NCBI RefSeq assembly: GCF_014859555.1
Contig: NZ_JACUTY010000002.1
Coordinates: 1 to 64,000 of the forward strand
Direction of reading: 5' to 3'
Source of the DNA: Thiomicrospira sp.
Lineage (GTDB): Bacteria > Pseudomonadota > Gammaproteobacteria > Thiomicrospirales > Thiomicrospiraceae
Length of the DNA: 64,000 nt
Shown: positions 9,585 to 19,260 of the stretch, piece by piece
How positions within the stretch are numbered: position 1 is the first letter of the stretch
How the letters are laid out: each line of letters begins with the position of its first letter
Notes under the pieces: generated by a model
Database searches by the model: none
What the model was told of the DNA's origin: nothing
What the model saw: only the letters and a program-made list of their open reading frames with translations
Translations under genes and position numbers: made by a program

Positions 9585-10607
9585 TTAGCGCGTCAATTCA
9601 TTATAAATATGACGCGAATTGGCCTGCCAAGTCTGATCAAATACTGGACGATCCTTGTAAGCCGACTGATCGATTCTTTCGGCATCGACCAGATCACCAC
9701 CAGATTCAATTACCTTTTTAACTTCGGTTTGCAACCAAACCAAGTAATCGTAAGTATCGCGTTTAACTGTCGCCATATCGGTTGGGCCACCATGGCCCGG
9801 AACAATAATGGTGCCTTCTGGTGTAAAGTCCATAAAGGTTTCAAACGACTTCACCCACTTAAAGGTGTCGGTGTAATTAAACAGCGCCAACATACGGGTG
9901 TTGTAGGCCAAATCACCCGGGAAAATGACATTGCGTGATGGAACGTAAACCGCAGTCGAACCTGGAGTATGGCCCGGACCAAAGTAATGTAACGAGACTT
10001 TCTCGCCACCGCCGACATCAATTTCCATCTCCTCATCAAAGATTGTGTATTCTTCAGAAATATTGTGTGCACCTTGAGTGTACTGAAACCCAACCGCATC
10101 CGACCAACGCTGTTTGATAATATCCCAACTTGCACTAAAGTCAGCATAAGCTTGTCGGTTAGAGTAGAAGTTGCGCACCCCCATGTCATACCAATAACTC
10201 GCCCCTAAATGTGCATGACCTTGGTGGTTTTCAACTGCCACCCATTTCACCGGCTTATTGGTGTGTTTTTTAATTTGCTCATGCAAGGCTTTCGCTAAAG
10301 CGGGGTTAGCACCACCATTAAACACAAATACGCCATCTTCAAAAATCATAAAGCTCAGGTTGTTGTTCAAACCATAGTTGGATGGGTTATGCCAAATCAA
10401 GCTGCCTACCACCGTATATACACCTTCGGTGACTTTAACCGCTTCTGGTATATAAGCTCTTGGCCCCAAATAACCCGCCGCTTTTTCGGCACGCGTTAAC
10501 TGTTCACGATAATGATCCATCCCTTTGGTTAACGGGTCTTGAGATGCATTAGCCCAACGGCTGCCCAGTAGTGCCGCGGCACCAAATATAAAATGACGTC
10601 TATTCAT
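9585..10607 (-). CDS. MBL-fold metallo-hydrolase with Tat-like signal
   Basis: 'MNRRHFIFGAAALLGSRWANA' leader; 'FGPGHTPGSTAVYVPSRNVIFPGDLAYN' and 'IIVPGHGGP' metal-binding motifs. Confidence 0.8.
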   Translation of the reverse strand: MNRRHFIFGAAALLGSRWANASQDPLTKGMDHYREQLTRAEKAAGYLGPRAYIPEAVKVTEGVYTVVGSLIWHNPSNYGLNNNLSFMIFEDGVFVFNGGANPALAKALHEQIKKHTNKPVKWVAVENHQGHAHLGASYWYDMGVRNFYSNRQAYADFSASWDIIKQRWSDAVGFQYTQGAHNISEEYTIFDEEMEIDVGGGEKVSLHYFGPGHTPGSTAVYVPSRNVIFPGDLAYNTRMLALFNYTDTFKWVKSFETFMDFTPEGTIIVPGHGGPTDMATVKRDTYDYLVWLQTEVKKVIESGGDLVDAERIDQSAYKDRPVFDQTWQANSRHIYNELTR

Positions 10608-10621
10608 GGTATCTTCCTTTT

Positions 10622-11257
10622 TTATTTTTTAACGTTAAGTTTTGTCGGATTTTCAATCGCTCGCCAAGCCGAGTCGGTCAACTCGTCCAAATAAGCCATC
10701 AATGGTCTTTCCAGCAACCCATCCAGATGGAGTTGCACCATCCTTAACACACCGCCAAACGCCAGTGACGCGGCCACCATGCCATCCATTTTGCGCAGTT
10801 CCTGTGAGTCGATGCCTTGCTGAACAATATCCCTTAAAATCATAAAGGGTTTAGATGAGCAGATGTGGGAAGAATTCGGCAAATAATCTTTATGGCGTGC
10901 ATAGAGTATAAAGCTCATCACCTCAGGATAGTCAAGGCTAAATTGCATCATCCAAACCACTAAAGCACGATAACGGGCTTGTGCGCTAGAATGGGGCTCT
11001 ATAATGGCAATCTCTTGCTGGTAAAGCTCTTCAATCAAACGCTCCATCAAACTATTTGCCAAGCCCTGCTTGTCACCAAAGTGTTTATAAATCGTGCCTG
11101 TGCTCACACCCGAGTGTTTAACTAAGTCAGGAATACTTGTATTGAAATAGCCTTTTTCTACGAACAGATACAACGCACTGGTTAAAACCTTGGTTTTAAG
11201 CGGTGACGACGCATCGACATGGAAAAAGTTTTGCATATTCTGCACCAACCCAAACAA
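10622..11257 (-). CDS. TetR/AcrR-family regulator
   Basis: 'KTKVLTSALYLFVEKGYFNTSIPDLVKHSGVSTGTIYKHFGDKQGLANSLME' HTH. Confidence 0.88.
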   Translation of the reverse strand: MFGLVQNMQNFFHVDASSPLKTKVLTSALYLFVEKGYFNTSIPDLVKHSGVSTGTIYKHFGDKQGLANSLMERLIEELYQQEIAIIEPHSSAQARYRALVVWMMQFSLDYPEVMSFILYARHKDYLPNSSHICSSKPFMILRDIVQQGIDSQELRKMDGMVAASLAFGGVLRMVQLHLDGLLERPLMAYLDELTDSAWRAIENPTKLNVKK

Positions 11258-11501
11258 CTAGAATGAACTTTCATTCTAGTTGTTCCGATCTAACAATAAC
11301 AGTCCTATTTAATGCAAAAATTATGAATAATGTTTTTATTCTCAGCCTTCAGGCGAATCCTACTTAGTCAAATAAATTAAAAGAGGATTTGTATAAAATT
11401 TACTAATGGCATATAATTGCCTGGCTTTACCTCATGCTCTCTCATTAGTGACGACTTATTTTCACTGTCTTGTTTTGTACAAGCGGTTTGATTTCGCTAG
11501 A

Positions 11502-11524
11502 CCTGAGAGCCGTACGGAGCTCGG
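11502..11524 (+). promoter_or_regulatory. Candidate structured element in long leader of DEAD-box helicase
   Basis: CCTGAG-AG-CC GTAC GG-AG-CTCGGG: hairpin with symmetrical AG/AG internal loop. Confidence 0.35.
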
Positions 11525-11680
11525 GATCATTTTTTTGGCACTTTCGCCATCTTCGTGACTTATTACCTGTTAAGCAATATATTGGCTATTCGCTTTTTAT
11601 TCGACAGGATTTTTATCGCCCATCATCTCCGTGGAATTGAGTGTTAGCGTATTTAATTAACGCACATTAAGGAATCCACT

Positions 11681-13489
11681 ATGAGCGACACATCTAGCAC
11701 AGACATCACTTTTGAGAGTTTTAATCTCGACCCAATGGTTTTAAAAGGCCTAAAAGACATCGGTTATGAGGTTCCCTCTCCGATTCAGGCTCAAGCCATA
11801 CCACCGATTTTAGAAGGCCGCGACATTTTGGGCATGGCGCAAACCGGTACCGGTAAAACCGCCGCGTTTGCTTTGCCTTTATTGTCACGAGTTGACGTAA
11901 AAAACACCAACCCACAAATTTTAGTTTTAGCGCCGACGCGCGAATTGGCGATCCAGGTGGCTGAAGCCTTTCAAGGTTTTGCACATCACATCAAAGGCTT
12001 TCACGTATTGCCTATTTATGGCGGTCAAGAATATGGCGGTCAAATCCGCGCCTTAAAACGCGGTGCGCAAGTCGTAGTTGGTACGCCAGGTCGCGTTATG
12101 GACCACATGCGTAAAGGCACCTTAAAGCTTGATCAACTTCAAGCGATGGTACTAGATGAAGCCGACGAAATGCTACGTATGGGCTTTATTGATGACGTGG
12201 AATGGGTGTTAGAACAAACGCCACAAGATCGTCAGATTGCGCTGTTCTCAGCGACCATGCCAAAAGAAGTTCACAAAATTGCGTCAAAGCATTTGAACAA
12301 CCCGGTAGAAGTTATTATTAAGCAGAAAGCCAATACGGCTTCACTGATTACCCAGTCTTATTGGTTAGTTAGTGGTTTACATAAATTAGATGCGTTAACT
12401 CGTATTCTTGAAGCGACCACGTTCGATGGCATGATTATTTTCGTGCGTACCAAAACGGCGACGGTTGAGTTGGCGGAAAAATTAGAAGCACGTGGTTATT
12501 CAGCGGCCGCTTTGAATGGCGACATCGCTCAGAACCAACGTGAACGTATTGTTGATCAGTTGAAAAAAGGCAAAATCGATATCTTAATCGCCACCGATGT
12601 GGTCGCACGTGGTTTGGATGTTGAACGTATTACCCACGTTATTAACTACGACATTCCTTATGACACCGAAAGTTATGTTCACCGTATCGGTCGTACCGGT
12701 CGTGCGGGTCGTGAAGGTAATGCCATTTTATTTGTGGCACCACGCGAACGTCGTTTGTTGCAGCAAATTGAGCGCGCCACCAATAAAAAAATCGACATGC
12801 TGGAATTACCAAGCACCGAAACGATCAACGATCAACGCGTTGAAAAATTCAAATCTCGCATTACTGACGCCTTGGAGCAAGAAGGCTTGGAGTTCTATCA
12901 CAAAATGATCGAAGACATGCAGCAAGCGTCAAATGTGCCGGCCTTAGAGATTGCCGCTGCCTTGGCTAAACTGTTGCAGGGCGACACGCCTTTCTTCTTA
13001 GACGACAAGCCTGTGCGTCAAAACTTCCGTGATGATGACCGTGGCTCGCGTGACTTTGGCCGTGATCGTCCAAGTCGTGGTAGAAACGACCGTGGTTCAG
13101 AACGCGGTTCGGATCGTCCAGAACGTGCGCCACGTCGCCCACGTACCGATGGTCCACCGGAGTCTGGCATGAAACGTTACCGCTTAGACGTTGGGTTTGC
13201 GAACGGCGTTAAGCCAGGCAATATTATTGGCGCGATTGCGAACGAAGGCGGAATTGAAGGTTCATCGATTCGTCAATTGAATATTCAGGACACTTTCAGT
13301 TTGGTCGATTTGCCAAGCAACTTATCAAAAGAGCAGTTAGCGACCTTGAAGAAAACCTGGATTTGCGGTCAGCCAAGTGGCTTATCAGAAGTTAACGAAA
13401 GTGGTGGTTCAGCATCGGCTGGTGCACCACGTCCAAAACTAAGTCGTAAACCTGGCACAAGCGCACCACGTAAACCACGTCGTACTTAA
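11681..13489 (+). CDS. deaD: DEAD-box RNA helicase (DeaD/CsdA type)
   Basis: 'AQTGTGKTAAFALPLL', 'VLDEADEML', 'SAT', 'HRIGRTGRAGREG'; RG/RD-rich linker and C-terminal RNA-binding domain. Confidence 0.92.
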   Translation: MSDTSSTDITFESFNLDPMVLKGLKDIGYEVPSPIQAQAIPPILEGRDILGMAQTGTGKTAAFALPLLSRVDVKNTNPQILVLAPTRELAIQVAEAFQGFAHHIKGFHVLPIYGGQEYGGQIRALKRGAQVVVGTPGRVMDHMRKGTLKLDQLQAMVLDEADEMLRMGFIDDVEWVLEQTPQDRQIALFSATMPKEVHKIASKHLNNPVEVIIKQKANTASLITQSYWLVSGLHKLDALTRILEATTFDGMIIFVRTKTATVELAEKLEARGYSAAALNGDIAQNQRERIVDQLKKGKIDILIATDVVARGLDVERITHVINYDIPYDTESYVHRIGRTGRAGREGNAILFVAPRERRLLQQIERATNKKIDMLELPSTETINDQRVEKFKSRITDALEQEGLEFYHKMIEDMQQASNVPALEIAAALAKLLQGDTPFFLDDKPVRQNFRDDDRGSRDFGRDRPSRGRNDRGSERGSDRPERAPRRPRTDGPPESGMKRYRLDVGFANGVKPGNIIGAIANEGGIEGSSIRQLNIQDTFSLVDLPSNLSKEQLATLKKTWICGQPSGLSEVNESGGSASAGAPRPKLSRKPGTSAPRKPRRT

Positions 13490-13521
13490 TCGTCTAGCTT
13501 AACCAGATAGATTAAATTTGG

Positions 13522-13569
13522 CATAAAAAAAGCCCAACCACCAGGCCTGGTGGTTGGGCTTTTTTTATG
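13522..13569. terminator. Bidirectional terminator formed by a 48-bp perfect palindrome with the ACCAGGCCTGGT repeat at its centre
   Basis: CATAAAAAAAGCCCAACCACCAGG|CCTGGTGGTTGGGCTTTTTTTATG, between convergent deaD and LPP20-like genes. Confidence 0.92.
13536..13555. repeat. Extended HIP-like palindrome, 20-bp perfect copy at centre of terminator
   Basis: AACCACCAGGCCTGGTGGTT. Confidence 0.97.
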
Positions 13570-13590
13570 GGTTCGATAAATATCTTGAGC

Positions 13591-14607
13591 TTACTGGCCG
13601 CTTAAAAACTCAATAATGCTTTTACCTTGCATCAAACGGCTATAAGCCGTGGTGTCACGAATCGCCGCTTGTTCACTTTCTGATGACACGCCGCGGGCTT
13701 TCATATTGACGGTCGAAACGGTTCGATTGTTAACGTCTGTGACCGTAATCTGGCTATCACGATTCACCATTTTTAAACTCGCAATACGCGCATCAGTGGT
13801 TCTGACCGACATAGGGCTAGTTTGCGTACTGAGCTGTATCCGTACATTCGCCCCCGTATTAGATAATTTATAATTTTCCGTCGTTAATTGCTGTTCAATC
13901 AACTGAGCTAAGGCCTGCGAATTTTGGTCGGCTTGAATCGAAAACACCGCCGCTTGTTGTTGCTGGCTCATATGCACATACAAGGTTTGATTTAAGCTAA
14001 TGACGGCATCCGGCTTATAAGTTGGCTGCAAAACCTGCATCACACTTAATGTTGACATAAGTTCCGCTGACTGTTGCATGATCGTGGGTTTATTCTTTAA
14101 CTGTTCAAACAAACTGGTTTGTTTATAAAGCTCAAAGTCATGGCGTAACTGAGATTGCGCTTGATTCAATTTGTTTTGATAGCTCTGAATCAAGGCTTGA
14201 CGATTAACGCTCACCACTACTTCAACTTGACCGGCATTTCGCTGTTGATCCAACAAACTCACACCGACAAAATCAATGGCTTTGGTCTGGGTTAACACTC
14301 GGTTTCTAAAGTCTTGCTCAACCTGCTCATCGCCGTCACGCATAGTGACAGATAAGTTGGTTTCGGTTTGGGATTGAACCGAAACCGAAATCCGTGTTGC
14401 AATCCGCGCTAACGCATCTTGTTGCGCGGATTGCTCCGATTCACCAAAACCTTGCGCATAAAAATGCGCTTGGTTGTCCGGCGGCACCATCAGCTCGGGC
14501 TTGGGTTGCGCAGTTTGACTTGCTGAACTGGGTGGTTTGCTTGGACTCGACGCACAGCCGACCAACCCGAATAACACAACCAAACTTATTAAACTATTTT
14601 TAACCAT
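13591..14607 (-). CDS. LPP20-like lipoprotein
   Basis: Lipobox 'LFGLVGCASS'; 'FYAQGFGESEQSAQQDALARIATRISVSVQSQTE' LPP20-like. Confidence 0.7.
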   Translation of the reverse strand: MVKNSLISLVVLFGLVGCASSPSKPPSSASQTAQPKPELMVPPDNQAHFYAQGFGESEQSAQQDALARIATRISVSVQSQTETNLSVTMRDGDEQVEQDFRNRVLTQTKAIDFVGVSLLDQQRNAGQVEVVVSVNRQALIQSYQNKLNQAQSQLRHDFELYKQTSLFEQLKNKPTIMQQSAELMSTLSVMQVLQPTYKPDAVISLNQTLYVHMSQQQQAAVFSIQADQNSQALAQLIEQQLTTENYKLSNTGANVRIQLSTQTSPMSVRTTDARIASLKMVNRDSQITVTDVNNRTVSTVNMKARGVSSESEQAAIRDTTAYSRLMQGKSIIEFLSGQ

Positions 14608-14675
14608 AAGACGTCTTTCTCACTTAATTTATTCAACGCTTTTAAAAAAAGCAATGGCTCAGAAACCACACGCTG

Positions 14676-15914
14676 TTATTTTGTAGCCTGCATTTTTTTC
14701 TGACTGGCATCCGCTTCAATAATCACATCTACCACTTTGGCATATTTATTGGCTAACGAATATTGTTTCACTATGTAATAACTGCCCATACCGATGGAAG
14801 GTAACAAATAAATTACGTTTTCAGTTAAACGCACAATCCGCTCCCCCATTAAATCCCGCTTATCGACTGGCACCAAAGCGGTTGAAACCGCCAAACTCAC
14901 CAGTTCTTTGTCAAAGTTTTGAAAACTATTACGGCCGATTAATGAAGCCACCGATAAGCTATAAAGCACACCCGCTTGCATAGCGCTGGACTTTATATCA
15001 TCCAACACCCGTTTAATATTTTGCGCTAACATCACACGATCTTCGGACAAGTTAATGTCACTTTTAAGCGCAACTAACGCCGAATCCAATAACAGAAAAT
15101 GAATTTCTTGCTTTTGATCGGCTTGCTGTTCGGCCTGTTTAATTTGCACATCCAATACCGCGATTTGCTCATTTATTTGCTGAACGTCACTCACGCTCAA
15201 AGGGCGTAAAGAACCGGTATAGTTGGGTTTGTTTGTGGCTTTATTGTCTTCGAGGCGTTTTTCGAGATAGGCTTTATCTTTTTTTAAGTACGCCGCCTCA
15301 TCAATTGCGGTTTGCATTTGCTGGTGCGAGTCGACTAAGTCTTTTTGATAGTTAACAGGCATCAACGAGGTGAGGCCTGCAAATAGGTTCGGATGCATTG
15401 TTGCTTGCGCCGCTTCTATTTGAATCGGGGTTTTGTCTTCGGCATCGACAAACTCAAGAAATTGATCCAGCCTAGGCGAATACTTAAGTACATTTGGCCA
15501 ATTTTGCGCATCAGCGCCATAAAGTACCTGGATTTTTTGGTAAACCTCATAGGTCAGCGGCGAAATACCCGGTGCCATATAACCGCCCAACACGCGCATT
15601 TGATAGGGATCGGAATAATGCCGGGTGGCATACCAAGGGTCATTCGCGAGTGCTTGTCGGATGGCTTTGTAGTCTTGATCACTCATCTCATCCGTAATCG
15701 CTTGTGGCCATTTGGCGTCAGCTGAAATCGGCATGTTATTTAGAATATGATGATTGACTCGTAATACACCAGTGCCAACCGCAACTCGATTCGCGCTGGC
15801 TTCAACCGTTGGTACTTCGAGCAAGGCGGTCGCTCCCTCACCCAAAGTAGCACAACCGGCAGTCAACAACACGCCCACCACAAGTCCGCTTAAGCCCAAG
15901 TAACGTTTAATCAT
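14676..15914 (-). CDS. Hypothetical lipoprotein
   Basis: Lipobox 'VGVLLTAGCATLG', no confident family. Confidence 0.65.
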   Translation of the reverse strand: MIKRYLGLSGLVVGVLLTAGCATLGEGATALLEVPTVEASANRVAVGTGVLRVNHHILNNMPISADAKWPQAITDEMSDQDYKAIRQALANDPWYATRHYSDPYQMRVLGGYMAPGISPLTYEVYQKIQVLYGADAQNWPNVLKYSPRLDQFLEFVDAEDKTPIQIEAAQATMHPNLFAGLTSLMPVNYQKDLVDSHQQMQTAIDEAAYLKKDKAYLEKRLEDNKATNKPNYTGSLRPLSVSDVQQINEQIAVLDVQIKQAEQQADQKQEIHFLLLDSALVALKSDINLSEDRVMLAQNIKRVLDDIKSSAMQAGVLYSLSVASLIGRNSFQNFDKELVSLAVSTALVPVDKRDLMGERIVRLTENVIYLLPSIGMGSYYIVKQYSLANKYAKVVDVIIEADASQKKMQATK

Positions 15915-15943
15915 AAGCTCTCTTATTATTTTTTGGTTTGAGC

Positions 15944-16888
15944 TTAACGCATGAAAAACTGTTCATCGAGCTCTTGGTTAAGTTGTAAGTTACGTGTTCT
16001 TTGATCCTGGGTTAACACCAACAAACGGTAAAAATTATCAAACCGCGCTTTCGCCGAGGCAATAATGTCATTCTGGTTGCCACCTAATCGGAACGCTTGT
16101 TCGTATGCTTGTTTGGCATTGGCGCTAATATTTAAGTTTTCAGACCGACTGCCTTGGGCTTCATACAGCACCGCTAAGTTATAATAAAAATTCACGTCGC
16201 GCTTACCTTGATACTTAAGCATATCGTCAATCGCCGATTGAAAATTACCCTTCTCCGCAAAGCCGATCACATGCGATAAATCCGACGGCAGGCTAAGAAA
16301 CTCTCTAAGTTGATTGGTTCGGGTAGGTGAAATATCCGTCACAAATTTTTTAACCGCCGTTTGGGTTAAGCTAGCCAATACCGTTTGCTTGCTTGGCAAA
16401 CGATTGGGGTCACTTGAAAAGCGGAACTCTTGAGCATCGTAAACCTTAGCCAATACCGCATTCGAACCTTTTGACAGGGTAAAAGTGACGCTTAGGTTGG
16501 CTTTGCGTTCGCCACCTTGTTCGCTATATTGGAAATCCATCACCTCCATATCCAACACCACGCTGGCCATATCGTAAATCGGGTGGATGCTGATAAAACG
16601 GGTTTCGGTAATCTGAACTTGGAGCTGATTTACCAAGTTGCGTGTCAGCAGATCCACCTCGTCATTAGCTGGTGGCTGAGTCGAAAAAGCTAAGTCGGGA
16701 TTAATCGCAAAACTCAAATACACGCCTTCGGCGGTTTCACTGCCACTTTTAAGCTCTTCAATTTTACTCAGCTCAACCGGTGCAGTATAGGATGGCACCA
16801 CAATCTTGGTATTTTGGGCACAGCCCGACATCAACAAAATCAAGCTTAATCCGATCAGACGTTGCATCGTTAAGTTGTTTCGTAACAT
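15944..16888 (-). CDS. TPR-containing lipoprotein (hypothetical)
   Basis: Lipobox 'LILLMSGCAQ'; 'NFYYNLAVLYEAQG...AKQAYEQAFRLGG' TPR-like; start at ATG 16888 (ORF opens at 16939). Confidence 0.65.
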   Translation of the reverse strand: MLRNNLTMQRLIGLSLILLMSGCAQNTKIVVPSYTAPVELSKIEELKSGSETAEGVYLSFAINPDLAFSTQPPANDEVDLLTRNLVNQLQVQITETRFISIHPIYDMASVVLDMEVMDFQYSEQGGERKANLSVTFTLSKGSNAVLAKVYDAQEFRFSSDPNRLPSKQTVLASLTQTAVKKFVTDISPTRTNQLREFLSLPSDLSHVIGFAEKGNFQSAIDDMLKYQGKRDVNFYYNLAVLYEAQGSRSENLNISANAKQAYEQAFRLGGNQNDIIASAKARFDNFYRLLVLTQDQRTRNLQLNQELDEQFFMR

Positions 16889-16933
16889 TCTATTCTTCCC
16901 TTTTTCTGTTAGTTTAGGGCAAATACGGCTTAC

Positions 16934-16951
16934 GGGCACCTCGATTAACCC
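16934..16951. repeat. Dispersed intergenic motif GGGCACCTCGATTAACCC, copy 1
   Basis: Identical 18-mer at 20473-20490. Confidence 0.85.
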
Positions 16952-17209
16952 AAGTCCGTTTTTAAAAATTTACGTCTACTTATGCTGACTCATTTTATTG
17001 TGTTGAGAGTAAGTTTAAGGGCTGCGAAACCCGTCATTCGCGGATCGCATCACGCCCTTTGGTATGAAAGGAGCCAAAACAAACAAAGCTTTGATTAAAT
17101 TAAAACTGGCTTGTGTCCAAACCGAATGACTGAGTTCCGTTATCATCTGTTTCGGGGATATCGAACCCACGTTTAACAACCGCCAATCCTGCCAACATAA
17201 AATGATTGC

Positions 17210-17392
17210 CTATTCTTTAGTAACACGGTCCAGCTCTTTAAACGACTTATCCGATTCCGCTTTTTGCGCATCGGCTTTGGCCCGTTCAAGCTGCATACGT
17301 TCGGCTTCCGTCATCGCCATGTTGGCACAACCGCCAAGTACCAAAGCACTCAGCGTTAAAATTACAAGTTTAAACTTCATGTTTATTCTCAC
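17210..17392 (-). CDS. Small lipoprotein
   Basis: 60 aa, lipobox 'LSALVLGGCANMAM', charged helical remainder. Confidence 0.6.
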   Translation of the reverse strand: MRINMKFKLVILTLSALVLGGCANMAMTEAERMQLERAKADAQKAESDKSFKELDRVTKE

Positions 17393-17423
17393 TTAAAAGT
17401 CAATTATTAAGGGATCGTATGAT

Positions 17424-17453
17424 GAAAAAAGCCTCGATTTTTCGAGGCTTTTT
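17424..17453 (-). terminator. Terminator
   Basis: AAAAAAGCCTCGA TTTT TCGAGGCTTTTT; lies between two co-directional minus-strand lipoprotein genes. Confidence 0.85.
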
Positions 17454-17465
17454 GTAGATCCCTAA

Positions 17466-18059
17466 TTACATAGGTTCTTTTGCAATTTCGGCTGACATTT
17501 CATCAAACGACTTTTGCGCTTGGAACTGCTGCCACAAGGCTTGATCGTTTTTCATGCTGGTGTTAACCGATTGTTGAATGATTTTCTGCGCATTTTCTTT
17601 ATCAATCCCCATCAACACAAAATAACGCCCATCTGGCGCTTGCAGTGAACGGTAGATTTTTGAACCATATAATTCTTGGTTCGCCACCGTACGCAAAGTA
17701 GAACTCGCGGCTGCATCGACGGTTTCCGCATCGCCTACGCCAGTTGTGCCTAAATAGCTTTTCACCATTTTTTGCGCGCTGACTTGCACCTGCTCAGCTA
17801 ACCGACCACGTGCATCGGCGGCGGCTTGATCACGCATAAACGAAATACCGGCTCTAGAAGGTTCGGTTACGCCGACAGCTGAGATTTCAACACCCGGTAC
17901 GGGTTCATCACAAATCCAGCCAGGTGCGGGGGTTGAGGTTCCAGGGAAGGTGCAATCCGGCACAGCCGTTTGAACTGGCTCAGGTTTAACATCCTTGCCA
18001 CCACAGGCCGCCAATAAGCCAACCATCGATAAAACCGGGATTAATTTAATTAAATTCAT
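17466..18059 (-). CDS. LPP20-family lipoprotein
   Basis: Lipobox 'VGLLAACGGKD'; 'ISAVGVTEPSRAGISFMRDQAAADARGRLAEQVQVSAQKMVKSYLG'. Confidence 0.7.
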   Translation of the reverse strand: MNLIKLIPVLSMVGLLAACGGKDVKPEPVQTAVPDCTFPGTSTPAPGWICDEPVPGVEISAVGVTEPSRAGISFMRDQAAADARGRLAEQVQVSAQKMVKSYLGTTGVGDAETVDAAASSTLRTVANQELYGSKIYRSLQAPDGRYFVLMGIDKENAQKIIQQSVNTSMKNDQALWQQFQAQKSFDEMSAEIAKEPM

Positions 18060-18161
18060 TCACTCTCTCCTTTAACAAGATTTGCATACAGCCAAGCATT
18101 CGACTGCTTTAATTTCCAGATTATATTAATTCAACCATCAAAAAAACGTAAGTACTTATTT

Positions 18162-18212
18162 GGTCACCTCGATTAAGTAAGCCCTGCCCGAACCGACTTA
18201 ATTGAGGTGCCC
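18162..18212. repeat. Inverted pair of the GGGCACCTCGATTAA motif
   Basis: GGTCACCTCGATTAAGT ... ACTTAATTGAGGTGCCC. Confidence 0.8.
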
Positions 18213-18234
18213 AAGTTTTATAAGCGCGCTAGGC

Positions 18235-19236
18235 TTACTTGATATTGTGAAGACTTACTTCATTCTTAAGGGCTTCGGAGCGCTTAAAGGCTAATAAGTT
18301 TTCAATCGTAGTTTTAGCGATTTCTGCCAAAGCTTCTTGAGTAAAGTAGGCTTGGTGGCCGGTAACGAGTACATTTGGAAAGGTCATCAGGCGTTCAAAG
18401 TTATCGTCCAAAATAATATCATTCGAGTGATCTTCAAAAAACAGCGGCCCTTCTTCCTCATACACATCCAGCCCAACATACCCGATTTTGCGCGTTTTTA
18501 GGGCATTAATCAGCGCTTTGGTATGGATCAAGGCGCCGCGCCCAGTATTAATAATCATCACGCCATCGTGCATTTTTTCAATACTGGCCTGGTTAACCAG
18601 GCCGTGGGTATCTTTGGTTAAAGGACAATGCAAAGAAATTATATGTGACTCTTCGTAAAGCTGATCCAATGGAACCTGCTCAAAACCTTGTTCTTTACAG
18701 GTTTTACACAAATAGGGGTCATACACTAGAATGTGGCAGCCAAAGGCTTTCATGCGTTCAGCGACCAATAAACCAATTTTTCCAGCGCCGATAATGCCGA
18801 CGGTTTTGCCAAAAAAGTCAAATCCCAACAAGCCGTTTAAAGCGAAATTGCCTTCACGTACTCGGTTATAGGACTTATAGAGTTTTCGACTTAAAGCCAG
18901 CATTAAACCAATCGTATGTTCGGCCACCGCATAAGGCGAGTAGGCTGGCACACGGACGATCTTAATACCCAGTGTTTCAGCCGCTTGCAAATCAACATTA
19001 TTAAACCCTGCACAGCGCAAAGCGACAATTTTGCAGCCGCCATTAACCAAAATTTCTAGGGTCGCTTCGGTTAGCTCGTCATTCACAAATGCGCTTACCG
19101 CTTCAAAGCCTTGCGCATAATGCGCGGTCGCGACATTCAACGGCACTTCAAAATATTGCAGGGTTAACTCTGGCACTTCGTAATGACGAAAAGATTCTTT
19201 GTCATAAGGTTTACTGCTAAATACCGCGACTTTCAT
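18235..19236 (-). CDS. ldhA: D-lactate dehydrogenase (2-hydroxyacid dehydrogenase family)
   Basis: 'GKTVGIIGAGKIGLLVAERMKAFGCHILVYDPY', 'GHQAYFTQEAL'. Confidence 0.88.
   Translation of the reverse strand: MKVAVFSSKPYDKESFRHYEVPELTLQYFEVPLNVATAHYAQGFEAVSAFVNDELTEATLEILVNGGCKIVALRCAGFNNVDLQAAETLGIKIVRVPAYSPYAVAEHTIGLMLALSRKLYKSYNRVREGNFALNGLLGFDFFGKTVGIIGAGKIGLLVAERMKAFGCHILVYDPYLCKTCKEQGFEQVPLDQLYEESHIISLHCPLTKDTHGLVNQASIEKMHDGVMIINTGRGALIHTKALINALKTRKIGYVGLDVYEEEGPLFFEDHSNDIILDDNFERLMTFPNVLVTGHQAYFTQEALAEIAKTTIENLLAFKRSEALKNEVSLHNIK
18586..18603. repeat. Inside-out arrangement of the same half-sites in ldhA
   Basis: GGCCTGGTTAACCAGGCC, 18-bp palindrome. Confidence 0.9.
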
Positions 19237-19260
19237 AAGCCACCCCTGTGTTGTGAAAAA

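Noticed and set aside
15371-15380. GAGGCCTGC-like partial matches (also 13911, 19400, 49268) to the iterated palindrome
   Set aside because: Only half the palindrome is conserved; within chance for StuI-like cores
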